In this document: piece by piece, positions 25,090 through 36,001 of the stretch | How positions within the stretch are numbered: position 1 is the first letter of the stretch | Layout: the number at the start of each line of letters is the position of its first letter | NCBI RefSeq assembly: GCF_032062135.1 | Contig: NC_092863.1 | Span: 16,006,997 to 16,070,996, forward strand | Length of the DNA: 64,000 nt | Origin: Pyxicephalus adspersus | Lineage: Eukaryota; Chordata; Amphibia; Anura; Pyxicephalidae | Reading direction: 5' to 3' | Notes under the pieces: generated by a model | The model's database searches: none | What the model was told of the DNA's origin: nothing | Seen by the model: the letters and a program-made list of their open reading frames with translations, nothing else | Translations under genes and position numbers: made by a program

Positions 25090-25225
25090 AAGACTGGTTT
25101 AATTAAAACTGCTGTATTGTTTAGTTAATTGCAATTCATTAACAATGAATGTGTAATTAATTACACCAGGGGCCAGCAATAAATCAAAGATTTTACTTGG
25201 CTAATGAATTAATTTGCTTGTAAAA
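25090..25225. promoter_or_regulatory. Candidate enhancer rich in TAATTA sites
   Basis: Within about 130 bases lie GTTTAATTAAAAC (25097-25109), GTTAATTGCAATTCATTAAC, the perfect 16-bp palindrome GTGTAATTAATTACAC (25151-25166) and CTAATGAATTAATTTGC (25201-25217). TAATTA cores are homeodomain sites and paired ones bind dimers. No repeat signature is visible. Function is inferred from motif density only. Confidence 0.3.
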
Positions 25226-26970
25226 AAGCATTTTGGAACTCTGTGAAAAACATGAAAAACAATAAAACCTCAGAAAGCATCTATTATTTTTGTACATTTA
25301 CATAATATTAACAGACACAGTCCTGCATCATGCCTGGACAAGCCTAAAATAAATACTTCATTTAATGACAACCATTGATTAAATGGAACCTGTCAAAACA
25401 AGGGAGATGACAAAATGGGCTTGTTTTTGATGACACAAGTTCAGTGGATGTCATATCCATCTGTGATTTACTGTTTTGTGAGCCACCAACTTGGAATAAA
25501 TATGAGGAGGGTAAACTTAGTTATGTAACTCAGCAAGAAGTTAGGGTAAGATAACTTAAAGGAACCAGCCTGGAAAACGTCTGTACAGTATTTTGTACAT
25601 AGTGAACACCTTTTTAAGATTTGTGCTCTGGTACTTGGTTGCCCCCAGGATTTACATGCTGGATTATGGCAGCTTAATGGATAGATACCAACACAGGAGA
25701 ATACCAAGGGTCGGGCAGGACTGAGTTGGATTAGGAATCTGGCACGGCCATACTAGAGTACTAAAGGCTACATAAGCCAAAACATACTCAGGCAGGTAAA
25801 AATAGATCAACAACTTGGGATAAGAAGCTGGCACCGAAGAGGAGGAGACAACCGGGCTTACTAAGAGCACCCAATGGCAGAAAACTAACTGAACAATAGT
25901 TCAACCCACTCACAGCAGTCACTCGCTGTGATTTTTTACCATTTCAGTAGGTGGAAAAAGGGTAAAATGGTACCCTGTTGTGCAACTGTCAAAAGCAGGG
26001 ACTATTTTAGGGTAGGGCAAATCGGGCAAATGTCCAGGGCCCAAATCAACAGAATGACAGGGATGCTGGGAGCTGGAATGTTGTGCATTTGGGGGTCCCA
26101 CTGCATATTTGCCCAGGACAGTTACAAGTTTTAAGTAGACTCTATTATTTCTTATTTACAAAGTTCAAAATGGTCTGAGTAGAGCAACCATTGTCTTATG
26201 CATGGTATTGTCCAAAACCCTGCTTGGTAAAAAAATCAAAATAAGACAAAGTTAAAACAATACATATCTAGACATACTTATAATTACTGCCCCACTTAAA
26301 ACAATAGTTTGCGATCGCGTAGGCTGACAATATAGGAATGATGGCTGTACAGACGGACTGCTCGGTTTTTTACTACTGCCTGCCTGTTCTGTTCTCATGA
26401 GAAGGGAGGGGGAGAACAAGCTTTAGGTGCCCCACTGTGTTGTTTTGCAATAGTATGACAAAGCTGTCGTTAGCAGACAGTCATTAGCAAATCCAACACT
26501 TCACATCTCTAATGACTTCCTCAACAATGATAGGCGACATCTGTACGCACTTTTTTTTGCTGGAGGCGATCATAAATGATCATTTTGGGTGACAGAAGTC
26601 TGTATGTATAAACCCTAACACATTCTATAATCACAATACACAATGTGAATAAAGACAAACATAATTAAAAAGGAAATTAACAAATACGACATGCTGATAT
26701 CTGCACAATTGAATACACCAATACAGATTTAAAATTACACAAAAAACAGAAAGGATCAGGAGGAAATTGAGGCATAAAGAAATTCAAATGCCATCAGAAG
26801 TTTAACCAGTAAAAGAATGTGTAAAGAAAGTAGAACTATTGTTTCCCATCCATGAAAAAAAAAAATAAATAAATATTGATGTAGCACTTAGAGTGTATGT
26901 AATCCCATTTTTACTTTATATAAAAGAGTGTTTGTTTTTTATTTTTTTTTACTTTTTTATTATTAAAAAG

Positions 26971-27300
26971 GGAGACCTTCCACTTTACTGCCACGATGGT
27001 AAAGACTGAATGGGAAGCCCACAGCCTTCTGTGATACTGACGTCACGTATCCCAGGAGGCTGCGGGCTTCCTATTGGATCAGCTATGCAAAGAAGAGGCT
27101 TTCCTCTACTGAAAAATGTATTATTTTTACATTTTCTGGAAACTCTCCTCCTGATCCGAAGAAGCTGGAAAAAAATGGTGGCGCCCAGTGTCCAGCCCAC
27201 GCCAGGACATGACGGGAAGACGGGATGGCGTGGGACAAACTTGACTAGGATTGTGGATGAATGGAGGTCTTCCACTGGTAAATGTAAGTGCCATTAATTT
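26971..27300. mobile_element. Hairpin-containing dispersed repeat
   Basis: GGAAGCCCACAGCCTTCTG at 27012 is mirrored by CAGGAGGCTGCGGGCTTCC ending near 27071, around a TGACGTCA centre. GACCTTCCACTTTACTG on the left and GGTCTTCCACTGGTAAATG on the right bracket it. The overlapping 95- and 96-aa frames on opposite strands are artefacts of this structure. Confidence 0.4.
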
Positions 27301-28214
27301 TTTTTGTGATAGTTCTGCTTTAATTAGAAGTCCATCCGCTGATAATTTTCATCTGATGCAGTTTCACATGATAGGGTGGCAATATCACTGCACTGCTCCT
27401 GTATTCAGAGCATAGTTGCCACCCCTATGTAGGCTGTGCCTGCTTGCACTACAGTGGGATGAAGAATGTTGCAGGGGTTGTGGCTATCAGCATTGTCACT
27501 GCTGTTTGACAGACCCGTATCTTGTCAATCATCACCTTACCACACCTAGTCCTGCCTATTGCTGTCTAGATTGACAGCCCTGCCTGTTACTGAAACCCTC
27601 CCATTGAGATCTGCAGTAACTGGGAAGTGGAGTATGTGAGACTTAGATGGGGTGAAGGAGCATCTTGCTCAGTCGGGGAAGGTAAAAGAAGTTTTTTTTT
27701 CTATTAAGCTTGTTTATCACATACAAAGTGTATTTGGTACTTGTAGATTGTCATACAGAAGCCTTTAGTTGCAATTTAACTGTGATAATTCTTTAGACCT
27801 CCCACTTAAAAAAAATTCCTTCTGTAATTTCTGCCTGTCAGATGCAGATAGTCTGGCACAGTGAGCCCTCCATGTACTGAGAAAGGACAGCATCTGTCCT
27901 AATGATGTAGCTGCTCTGTTGTTTGCTTTTGACAATAGCTCATTAAAAAAGCCTTTATTTTAATGGGAGTGTCAATCATCTAACTCAATACTGGACACCT
28001 GCCAAAAGTCAAAGTACCGTCAATCAGATCAATCAGCCAATGACAGTGTAGAGTAGGAACTTATTGCCCAACAAATCTATAGTGTCTAAAGGAGGACCGT
28101 GACCATCAGGCTAGAGGCAAAAGACAACCAAGTGGTCCTTGTGGTATATGGGATCCTGTGAGTTGGACAAAGATTGACTCTTTTGGTCTATAAGAGTCAA
28201 ATATAATTGCAAAT

Positions 28215-28335
28215 TTTCAGTGCCCCAAGCAGCCAGCTGGCTTTTCAGTGCCTATTCTGTGCTACAGTTTTCTGGTACCCCATGTGTCCCAGCTTTCTAG
28301 TGCTCCAAAAGTGCCTCAGCTTTTCAATGCTATGG
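28215..28335. repeat. About 26-bp minisatellite, five units
   Basis: Variants of GCTTTTCAGTGC recur at about 28216, 28241, 28267, 28291 and 28318, separated by 24-27 bases. Confidence 0.5.
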
Positions 28336-28492
28336 TAAGTTGTAGGCACATAAATGGAAAGTGGTAAGTGATAGGTAAATTGTTGGCAGACAAATACGTT
28401 ATAGGAATATATGGGATAGGTAGAGAGGATGGAGATGTATGCCAGGATGATGGGGACAGTCAGGATTTGGGGGATCCATTAGGATATAGAAC

Positions 28493-28790
28493 AGTGTTTC
28501 TCAACCAGGGTTTCTTGGAACTCTAGGATTCCTCCAGAGGTTGCTGGGGGTTCCTTAGGCAATGAGCTATTTGGACCCCTCAGGTCAGTTACCATTGACA
28601 CCAATGATCTTTTTGCTTTATGTAAAGGTAAAAGGCTTTACACTGGCCAGCAATGTTAGAGACATTCTTCCCACAGACCATGACACTAATGTACTGTAAG
28701 CTGCTGATAAAGTAAATATAGAAGGGGTTCTCTGATAACCTGAAAGTTATTCCAAGGGTTCCCTCATATTAAAAAAAAAGTCAAGAAGGG
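28493..28790. mobile_element. 'TTTCTCAACC' family, copy 3
   Basis: It starts GTGTTTCTCAACCAGGGTTT. It carries GGTTGCTGGGGGTTCC, AACCTGAAAGTTA-type and GGGTTCCCTCATATT phrases shared, on the opposite strand, with the copies at 2941 and 7272. No coding capacity. Confidence 0.55.
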
Positions 28791-31700
28791 CTAATATAGC
28801 ATATAGTCATGATAGAAAGGGAGAATCAGACTCCAAATCTTATATCCCCCTCTGTGCAGTAAGCTGACAAGTTTCTGCCCACACATATTTGGACTTTTGA
28901 CAGTGTGTCTGACACCAGAGGGGTACCTTAAGTCCTATATCCAAGATTGAACTAGTAATGCTAGTAGAATGAACAATCCAATGTTCCACACATCCTTTTG
29001 ACCATGCAAGTAAAACTGTATGAATGCACTTAAAAAAACAGCATACATCTTACTAGTATTAGATAGCTTGTATACTTGTAACTTGCCTTTTACATATATA
29101 AGCTATTGACATATTTTGAAGTCATGCTTATATTCTATAGACCTCATGACAAGTTTGAGTCTGGCAATGGGGTTAAGGGAACATACTTGTACAATGTATT
29201 GGGGGTCTGTAATTGTGGAAAGGTTAGGAGCCCCAACTCTAAATAGAGTCCTGATTTCCAACCAACATACATTAAGACAAATTGTTTCTCTCCAGTTGTT
29301 AAGTGTCATTAGGAATGCTGTTTGGTGTTTTAATATTTATGGTATTTTATAACATATACTTGTTACTGTGATTCCAACGCAAGGCTCTTCCATCTCTCCA
29401 TTCAGATTTAAATAGGTTGTGGATACCAAATTATATCACATTTCTAGAATGATTGGTAATTACAGGTAAATAATAGTTGTGAGTGTCTAGTAATATCCCT
29501 TTTTTCAGCAAAACCAATTTATAGTGGAAGAATGAGAAAACATAAAAGGGCTTCTCCACTATATGATGCAATGAGTGTAGAGTGCAGGAAAAGAGCCACT
29601 CGCTTCACTGCATATGGCCTACTAATATTTTCAAATGGCTTTGCAGAGAACCAGTAATGGACCAAAATGTATTATCCACCCTTGTTTTTTTCTCTATGAA
29701 TGGACAGATGGATGAAAGCGAAGAAGAAATCCTGACTTGTGTTGTACATCAAAGCTGTGTACCACTCACTAATAATTCACAGTACTCTTCTTCAAGTAAT
29801 AAACAGAAGTAACTCCATGAAATATTTTGTTTTATTTATTTATTTTTTTGTCTTTTTGCCATTTTTTTGTATTTTCAATAAGACTTTAGTATTTGATCTA
29901 AATATATTTTTTAAAATATATACCCAGCCCTAAGTTTTAAAGTTTTAATAGACGAAGTCTGAAACCCTTTTAGGAATTAGTGCTCTCTTTTGCTAGGTTG
30001 TGTTATTTTCTTGATGATACATTGACCTCAATTTACTAGAGACTTAGACCCATTTATACATTGGCAGTGCAGTGTGTTGCATGTAATGAATGGCATTCTT
30101 TACCAATGAACTAAGACAACACAGGTCCTATTAACATGAGTCAAGACAAAGTAAAGGTTCTATGAATGGTGGTACAATTATACTGCTGAAAGAGAAGTAG
30201 ATTCACTTTGAATGGGCTGCCTCTGCCAACCACCCTTGCTCACTTTGCTACTACTTCTACCATGGTGTCTTCTTTCTTCAGACCTCGTCACTGATTACAT
30301 AATTCCTGTACATGTGTCCTGGAGTTCTCCCCATTTGACTGATACAGGAAGGACATATAAAGCGTCTTTTCTGCCAAACAGTTCTACTTTTTTGGTAAGA
30401 GAGGGTTTGGTTCATTTTATTTAGCAATATATTGTGCACTTTACCTTTATTGGCTTAACATTTTTTTAGGCATTAAAAAAAAACACAGACTACTGCAGGG
30501 TGTGGTGGCCAAACAATCAATGCCCCGGGGCCAAAGGTTCAATTCAAAGCTCAAATATGGCATATGTACAGCTTAACAGTTTTGAGTATCTAAAGAGCAC
30601 TGGTAAGCTTGGGTAGGCTAGGGAGGGGACAATGCCACATTCTGGTATTAGTGTTCCCTTTTTATAATTTTGGTTCCACTTGAAAGGGTCAGTCCACCAA
30701 GAATTTATTGCCCAATTGATGAGATCTCTGCAATTCCTGGGTCTTCACATCTCCATGTTAGGAAGAGTCACAATCTCCATGTTTTATCCCTTTTCTGGTA
30801 TAGAGAATGCATCAAAGGAGCTTGACCATGCAAACATGGGCGAGAAACACCAAATCTCCCAGTTGAACTGGAACTAAGCAGGGAATTGTGCTATTGGGGT
30901 ACCAAATACCCAACAGAGGAAGAACAATCCCACCCACCCTACAGCTAAACTTTATATGTGCCCAATAGGTTATTGTGAATATCATCTCTATAATTTTTTA
31001 AAAATTGAAGGTGCCAATAATAGAGTTTCACCTTCATATCAGCCAAGGTGGCTGTTGTTTCTCATATCACACCAGTATTCTAATACGTAATAGGTTTAGT
31101 GATTAGTGGAATCATTTCTAAAGGTGTTTTTTCTGGCCTACAATCCTTGACCCACATTACCAGTTCCACAATATGTGGAAAAGAACTAAGTCAAGCCATT
31201 GACATAAGTACTTGTAGAACAAAGACAAAAAAATTAAGATTTTTTAATACACATTCCTAGCTGACCTTAACTCACCCTGGTACTTAGAACTGTGCCATTG
31301 CCCACTGCTTTGATTACCAAGTAGACTATTACTAAAAGGGTTCTCTGAAGAGTGCTTAAACTCTTCTGATAAAGCCAAATGTTGAATAATTGGTCATTAT
31401 TGTCACTAAAATAAATAAAGCTTTAGACACAGAGATGTAAATATGGAACCAAAGCCGTATCAGACAAGTGATTGCTATAGGGTTCATCACCATGATGTTA
31501 GCGTTATTATTGTTAATGGATAGGTGCAGGTCATTTATCCAATCCTGTTTGGTTATCCCTTAATTATTGCATTAGAAATATTGTAGTCTTCAGTAGGTCC
31601 CACACTATGAAAAATAGATCTTTCATACCATTACTCCACCATGAATATAATATTAACATGAATATATTCTCTTCTTGTTCCTTCACACCTTATTACATTA

Positions 31701-32245
31701 ATTATGCATATGGTCATGGTATGTTTCATGAATGCATGTTGAATAATGTAACTGAATATCAACCTACTTCAGAGTTTTCATTAGCATATTGTCAGAGCTT
31801 GTTTTCACGCAACTAAATGAGCCTTAGTGACCCTATGACTTAATGAGTAATAATTGCCTAGTTAGATTGTTGAATCATTCACAATAATAAGGGCTAATTT
31901 ATGTGAAGGCACGCAATGGAGATGACCAGCTCAGTATTATTAGTACATGTACAGTATATAATAGCCAGAACCATATCTCCAAACTATAATGGGTCGGTCC
32001 AATCAAAAATATCTGGTGGAGAATGATATATTGAGGCATCCCCTAGATACAAAAATAACTTGGATTTTCCAACAATTACATCTAACTACCATCATGCCTT
32101 TTACCAATAGTAAGGGGAATCCTCCAAGGCTGGATGGGGGGAATGGCAGGCCATATCACTACCTTGCAAAGTACCCCAGTCCCCTAAAATTGGGAAGCAA
32201 GAGCCTCTTCCCAAAAATTTTGTCCCCCTATTGAATGTAGAAATT
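28791..32245. other. Intergenic, no gene supported
   Basis: No frame has convincing composition or splice context. Frames of 60-80 aa here are at chance length for AT-rich DNA. Confidence 0.5.
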
Positions 32246-32445
32246 AGGTTTGTTGGGGTTGTAATGGATTCTGGAAGCTCTTTTTAATCGAGGGGTTACC
32301 AGATATCTGCCCCCTCCCAGGTCTGTGATTATTGGGATACATTAGGGTTTGTTGGGGCTTGTAATAGATTCTGGAAGCTTTCTTTAATTGAGGGGTTACC
32401 AGATATCTGCCCCCTCCCAGGTCAGTGATTTTTGATAAAGCACAG
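32246..32445. repeat. Direct duplication of a 100-bp unit
   Basis: Two adjacent copies exactly 100 bp apart: AGATATCTGCCCCCTCCCAG stands at 32301 and 32401, and GTAAT.GATTCTGGAAGCT at 32261 and 32361. The few differences indicate a fairly recent tandem duplication. Confidence 0.85.
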
Positions 32446-32771
32446 TACTTAAAAAAAAAAACATATTCTTATATATTAATTTACTGACAAGTTTGCATGA
32501 AAACAACACTGGAAATTGGGTCATCATGATTGACAATGGAATTACATTGTGGGGATTCTAGGGCATATATAAACTTTCTTTCTTTGGTAGTCAGTAATAA
32601 TATTTTGTGCTTTTTCATTGTGTGCAATAACTGTGGTTATTTGCATTTAACTTATTAGAATCCAACAGGAACCCCACAACCCCCTTTTTTTCCTTCTTTT
32701 TTTTTTTTTTTTTTATGGAATCCCTGCAACAATAAAATAAGTTTGCTATCATCTAAAAGTATCCACCATCC

Positions 32772-32875
32772 ATTAGATTTCTATTTTTTTCCTATTTTTT
32801 ATTTTGTGGTTCATTGGAGGTACCAATCTCTAATGAACCACAAAATAAAATATAGGAAAAAAATAGAAATCTAAT
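32772..32875. repeat. 44-bp-arm inverted repeat
   Basis: The left arm 32772-32815 and right arm 32832-32875 are reverse complements with one mismatch over 44 bp, around a 16-bp loop containing GGTACC. This would form a strong cruciform or RNA hairpin. It may be a small fold-back transposon. Confidence 0.85.
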
Positions 32876-33773
32876 TAAAATAAAATACTGTAAAGGGGTT
32901 CATTACCCAAAAATCAGCAATCAGAGCTAATGTACAATTCTCTAATTTATATTTATAATTCTCTGACCCTATTCCCTTTTCTATGCAGTTTTTTTTAGCT
33001 TTTTCTATGATTTTTCTACACTGCTCCAACACACTGACACTATGTCCATCTTTTATAGTGAGTGTGTGGCCTATAAGAAAAAATTATAATAGTTAATTAT
33101 TGCCCAGCAATATTATGTAAACCCTTCTGACCATGGTTTAAAGGCTATACAGTGCATCACGGTTTAAAGTGCTGCTGACAATATTACTAATGACAACATT
33201 TATAAAGCAAAGAATATATTTATATTTCTAACATTTGACCTTTTAGTATTGCATTGTCATATACATTTGGTATATTGTTGGCTAGAAAGTATTTCTTTTA
33301 TTAAATAGCTTTAGTTAATCATTGTTACAAGTCATTATCTGAAAGGTGAAAGGACACAACCCTCTCAGCAAGGGGAAACTACAGAATTATTTGGCTTTAA
33401 GCGGTGTGCTTCTTAAATTTTAAATGCTTATGAGTATCTTTTATATATCCTTATTTAAATTAAAGTTATCATGCTTCACTACTATGGTCTAATTATTTAT
33501 GCTTTACTACAAATCTGTAATTAGAGAACAATATAAACTGCCCTGCTAACCTCTCTTTTTGTAAATGTGGCTATTTTGCATAGATGCTAAAACTTCCTAA
33601 CTCACTGACCTGGAACTTATAAAGCTATTCAGTTTTAATTACAGCTTGCACGTAATGTGAACAAATGTATTATAGCTAGGCACAGCCAATCAACTGGCAT
33701 TTTTAGAAGAAACCCTGTAACCTTACCACCCCTGCTTTTTAGGTCTTCTCAGTATTTAGAATTGATACAAGGG

Positions 33774-33786
33774 TGCCATCTAGTGG
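33774..33786 (-). promoter_or_regulatory. CTCF-like site
   Basis: Read on the minus strand the sequence is CCACTAGATGGCA, which fits every position of the vertebrate CTCF core CCASYAGRKGGCA. It lies about 2 kb before ANKRD60. Occupancy cannot be judged from sequence. Confidence 0.45.
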
Positions 33787-34620
33787 AATGTACTGATTAT
33801 GACAGTCACATAGAAATCAATAATCTCTTCTCACCTTAAAATGATTTGCATGCACAGGAGCTCTGGAATATACACAGTATTTGCAGCAGAATCATGAAAT
33901 TACATCTTATATGGCATCTTCTTCCATTTGTTTGCTTAATCCACATTGTTTACCTTAAATAATGGCAACACATAAAAACAAAAAAAAACAAAATTACATA
34001 TTGTGACTTTCACTTAGAATGAAGGTTAAAATTAGTTGAAAAAAATACATTAAACTACTGATGACAATTTCCCATGCAATGATAAATACATGAGTGGTCA
34101 TTTAAACAACAAAAACATGGAGCGTCTCTCCATTCTCATTGCATATGAATGCTACAGCCCTGAATCCCGTCTCCTCTATTTCCGTACTTTTTGCATAATA
34201 ATATAGTGTAGGGGCTGATACATAAACATTATTATTATGTGAAAAAATGGCACCTGCCAGGCTTGCTTTTGATGTGTGTCATGATATAGTGTGGCATAGA
34301 GGTATCCCTGAGGTCACCCATCGTAGCTGCAGAGTCTTATGAAAGTTGCTGCAGACACTCTATATGCCCAACCCCAAGAGGGCGATGTGGAGGGAAATTG
34401 CAGACTTCCAGAAATGTCCGAAATTCCCAGATTTTACCAGATCCATGTATAAGAAGCACATTCATCTGATCTACCGACAGGATCAAAGTATTTCAATTGC
34501 AAGAAGTACTTCTCTATTCTCGCCTGCTAAAAGTGTGTGGCCATTGAAGTAAGGTGCCCAAAGTCTTTCGGTCTTCCAGCATTGGCAAGAGATTGGCAAA
34601 GGGCCTTTCTTATCTGTTTT

Positions 34621-34637
34621 ACCCCTGAGGAAGCCTG
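34621..34637 (+). repeat. Truncated GAGGAAGCC core fragment
   Basis: ACCCCTGAGGAAGCCTGG matches the first half of the dispersed-family core. The GCGAAACGCGT half is absent. It lies about 290 bp from copy 4, on the opposite strand. Confidence 0.35.
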
Positions 34638-34734
34638 GAGATGATTGTCAGGTACAAATAGATAAAACTACTCTCCGTTGGTTGATTTTGGTAGATAAAA
34701 TAGTAGCATCCCTGTAATAATTTCAAGTGAAGAG

Positions 34735-34950
34735 GAGCAAAAGACCAGACGGGGTTCAGAGTCTGATTTTGGAAGAATAGTTATGTATTCATACAATAGT
34801 TCACACATTAGGCCACAATCAATATATACATTCCCAAGCCCATTGTATGGGGTTGGGGTATCAGATCTATAAAGAAAAGCAACTAAAGTTTCTAAAATTA
34901 AGTTTTAATTTCCCGACGCGTTTCACCCAGTTTGGCTTCCTCAGGGGTAT
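34735..34950 (-). repeat. Dispersed family with GCGAAACGCGT core, copy 4
   Basis: On the minus strand 34911-34948 reads CCCCTGAGGAAGCC, a spacer, then GTGAAACGCGTCGGG. The tail at about 34,735-34,790 resembles the tail of copy 2. Confidence 0.6.
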
Positions 34951-35087
34951 ACAATGGAGACTTTACTGTCTATATGAATCAGAAATGGAGCATATTGTTA
35001 ACATATACGTATTTAGTTCACATGCATAGATTAAACAGAAAAAATTGCATATTCACTGGAAAGTATGTCCACCTTACAGATAACTTA

Positions 35088-35480
35088 AACCGGTGGTCTG
35101 TGGACCTGGCCGGAGAAAATTTTGGTGGTCTTGGGCTCTAGGCGGTCAGTAGGGTCAGAAGGACCGAACTGGGGCCACGGACCACATCTCCCATACAGGC
35201 TCAGGGAAGTGGGCAGGTTCTGGCATCATGACGTCACTATGGAGGAAGTTTCTTCCCCTTCGAGTCACACACAGCTCCCCGCGCATGTGCAGTCCAGAGC
35301 TAGTAAATTTAGTGGTCTTTATCGCCATGGCAGCAAGAAGCTGAGCTACACATGCGCAACACCAGCTTTGGTTGCCAGGAAACCCGACATTCCCAGCTTC
35401 CTTGCACGTGTCGGGATGAATAAAGTTATACCAATCAGGATGGCTGAAAATAGTCTGGAAAATGGACAGTTTTAGTTCTG
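35088..35480. mobile_element. 'GGTGGTC' family repeat, copy A
   Basis: It opens with AACCGGTGGTCTGTGGACC and then GAAAATTTTGGTGGTC. It continues with ATGACGTCAC, AGTTTCTTCCCCTT and TTAGTGGTC, all shared in order with copy B at 37,045-37,370. The 117-aa plus-strand frame is this repeat and is not a gene. Confidence 0.6.
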
Positions 35481-35709
35481 CTGTAACACCAACACACCAC
35501 TTGCACTTCTTTATATTTAATACATACCATTTGTTTTATATTGTTTTCTACTCACTATTACATATTTATAAATAATAAAATGCTCTTCAATAATGATATA
35601 TAGGAGTTCTAAATAAACCCAGAGCTGCTGATAACATTGCATGCTTGTTACCCCACGCCTTCTGTCAGGAAACGGGGCTCTCTGATTGGGTGGAGAAGGC
35701 GGGCTCGGG

Positions 35710-35763
35710 GTTGCTTAGTAACCAGTCCTGCCTCACATGGCGTCCCGGCCGTTACTTAGCAAC
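35710..35763 (+). promoter_or_regulatory. Two RFX X-box-like motifs before ANKRD60
   Basis: GTTGCTTAGTAAC (35710-35722) and GTTACTTAGCAAC (35751-35763) both fit the X-box form GTTRCY-N-RGYAAC, or its close variants, bound by RFX factors. They lie 34-87 bp before the ANKRD60 start codon. RFX sites typify ciliary and testis genes, which would suit ANKRD60. Functional use is inferred. Confidence 0.5.
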
Positions 35764-35796
35764 ACTTCCTCTTCGCTGTAAACAAATCGGCACCTT

Positions 35797-36001
35797 ATGG
35801 CTCATCGTGGGAAAATGAAGTCGGGGACCATCAGCCCACGTGACAGCCACTTCAGCATCAAAGTGAGACTACAGGAGACCCAGGAGAAGTTTTCAGTAGC
35901 CCGGTGTAGTCACCATATGAAGATGGCAGAGCTGAAAGAAAAGCTGGAGCTGGTGGCTGGGGTTCCTATCCATCTCCAGAGGTTGTCCTATATAGATGAA
36001 G
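35797..36001 (+). CDS. ANKRD60: ANKRD60 coding exon 1
   Basis: Encodes the N-terminus and most of the ubiquitin-like domain, ending ...SYIDE plus one base of Gly. The donor is GTGACA at 36002, acceptable but not strong. A frame reading through to 36264 is intron. Confidence 0.75.

Noticed and set aside
35122..35475. 117-aa frame just before ANKRD60
   Set aside because: It falls inside GGTGGTC repeat copy A, and the same text recurs in copy B at 37.1 kb.
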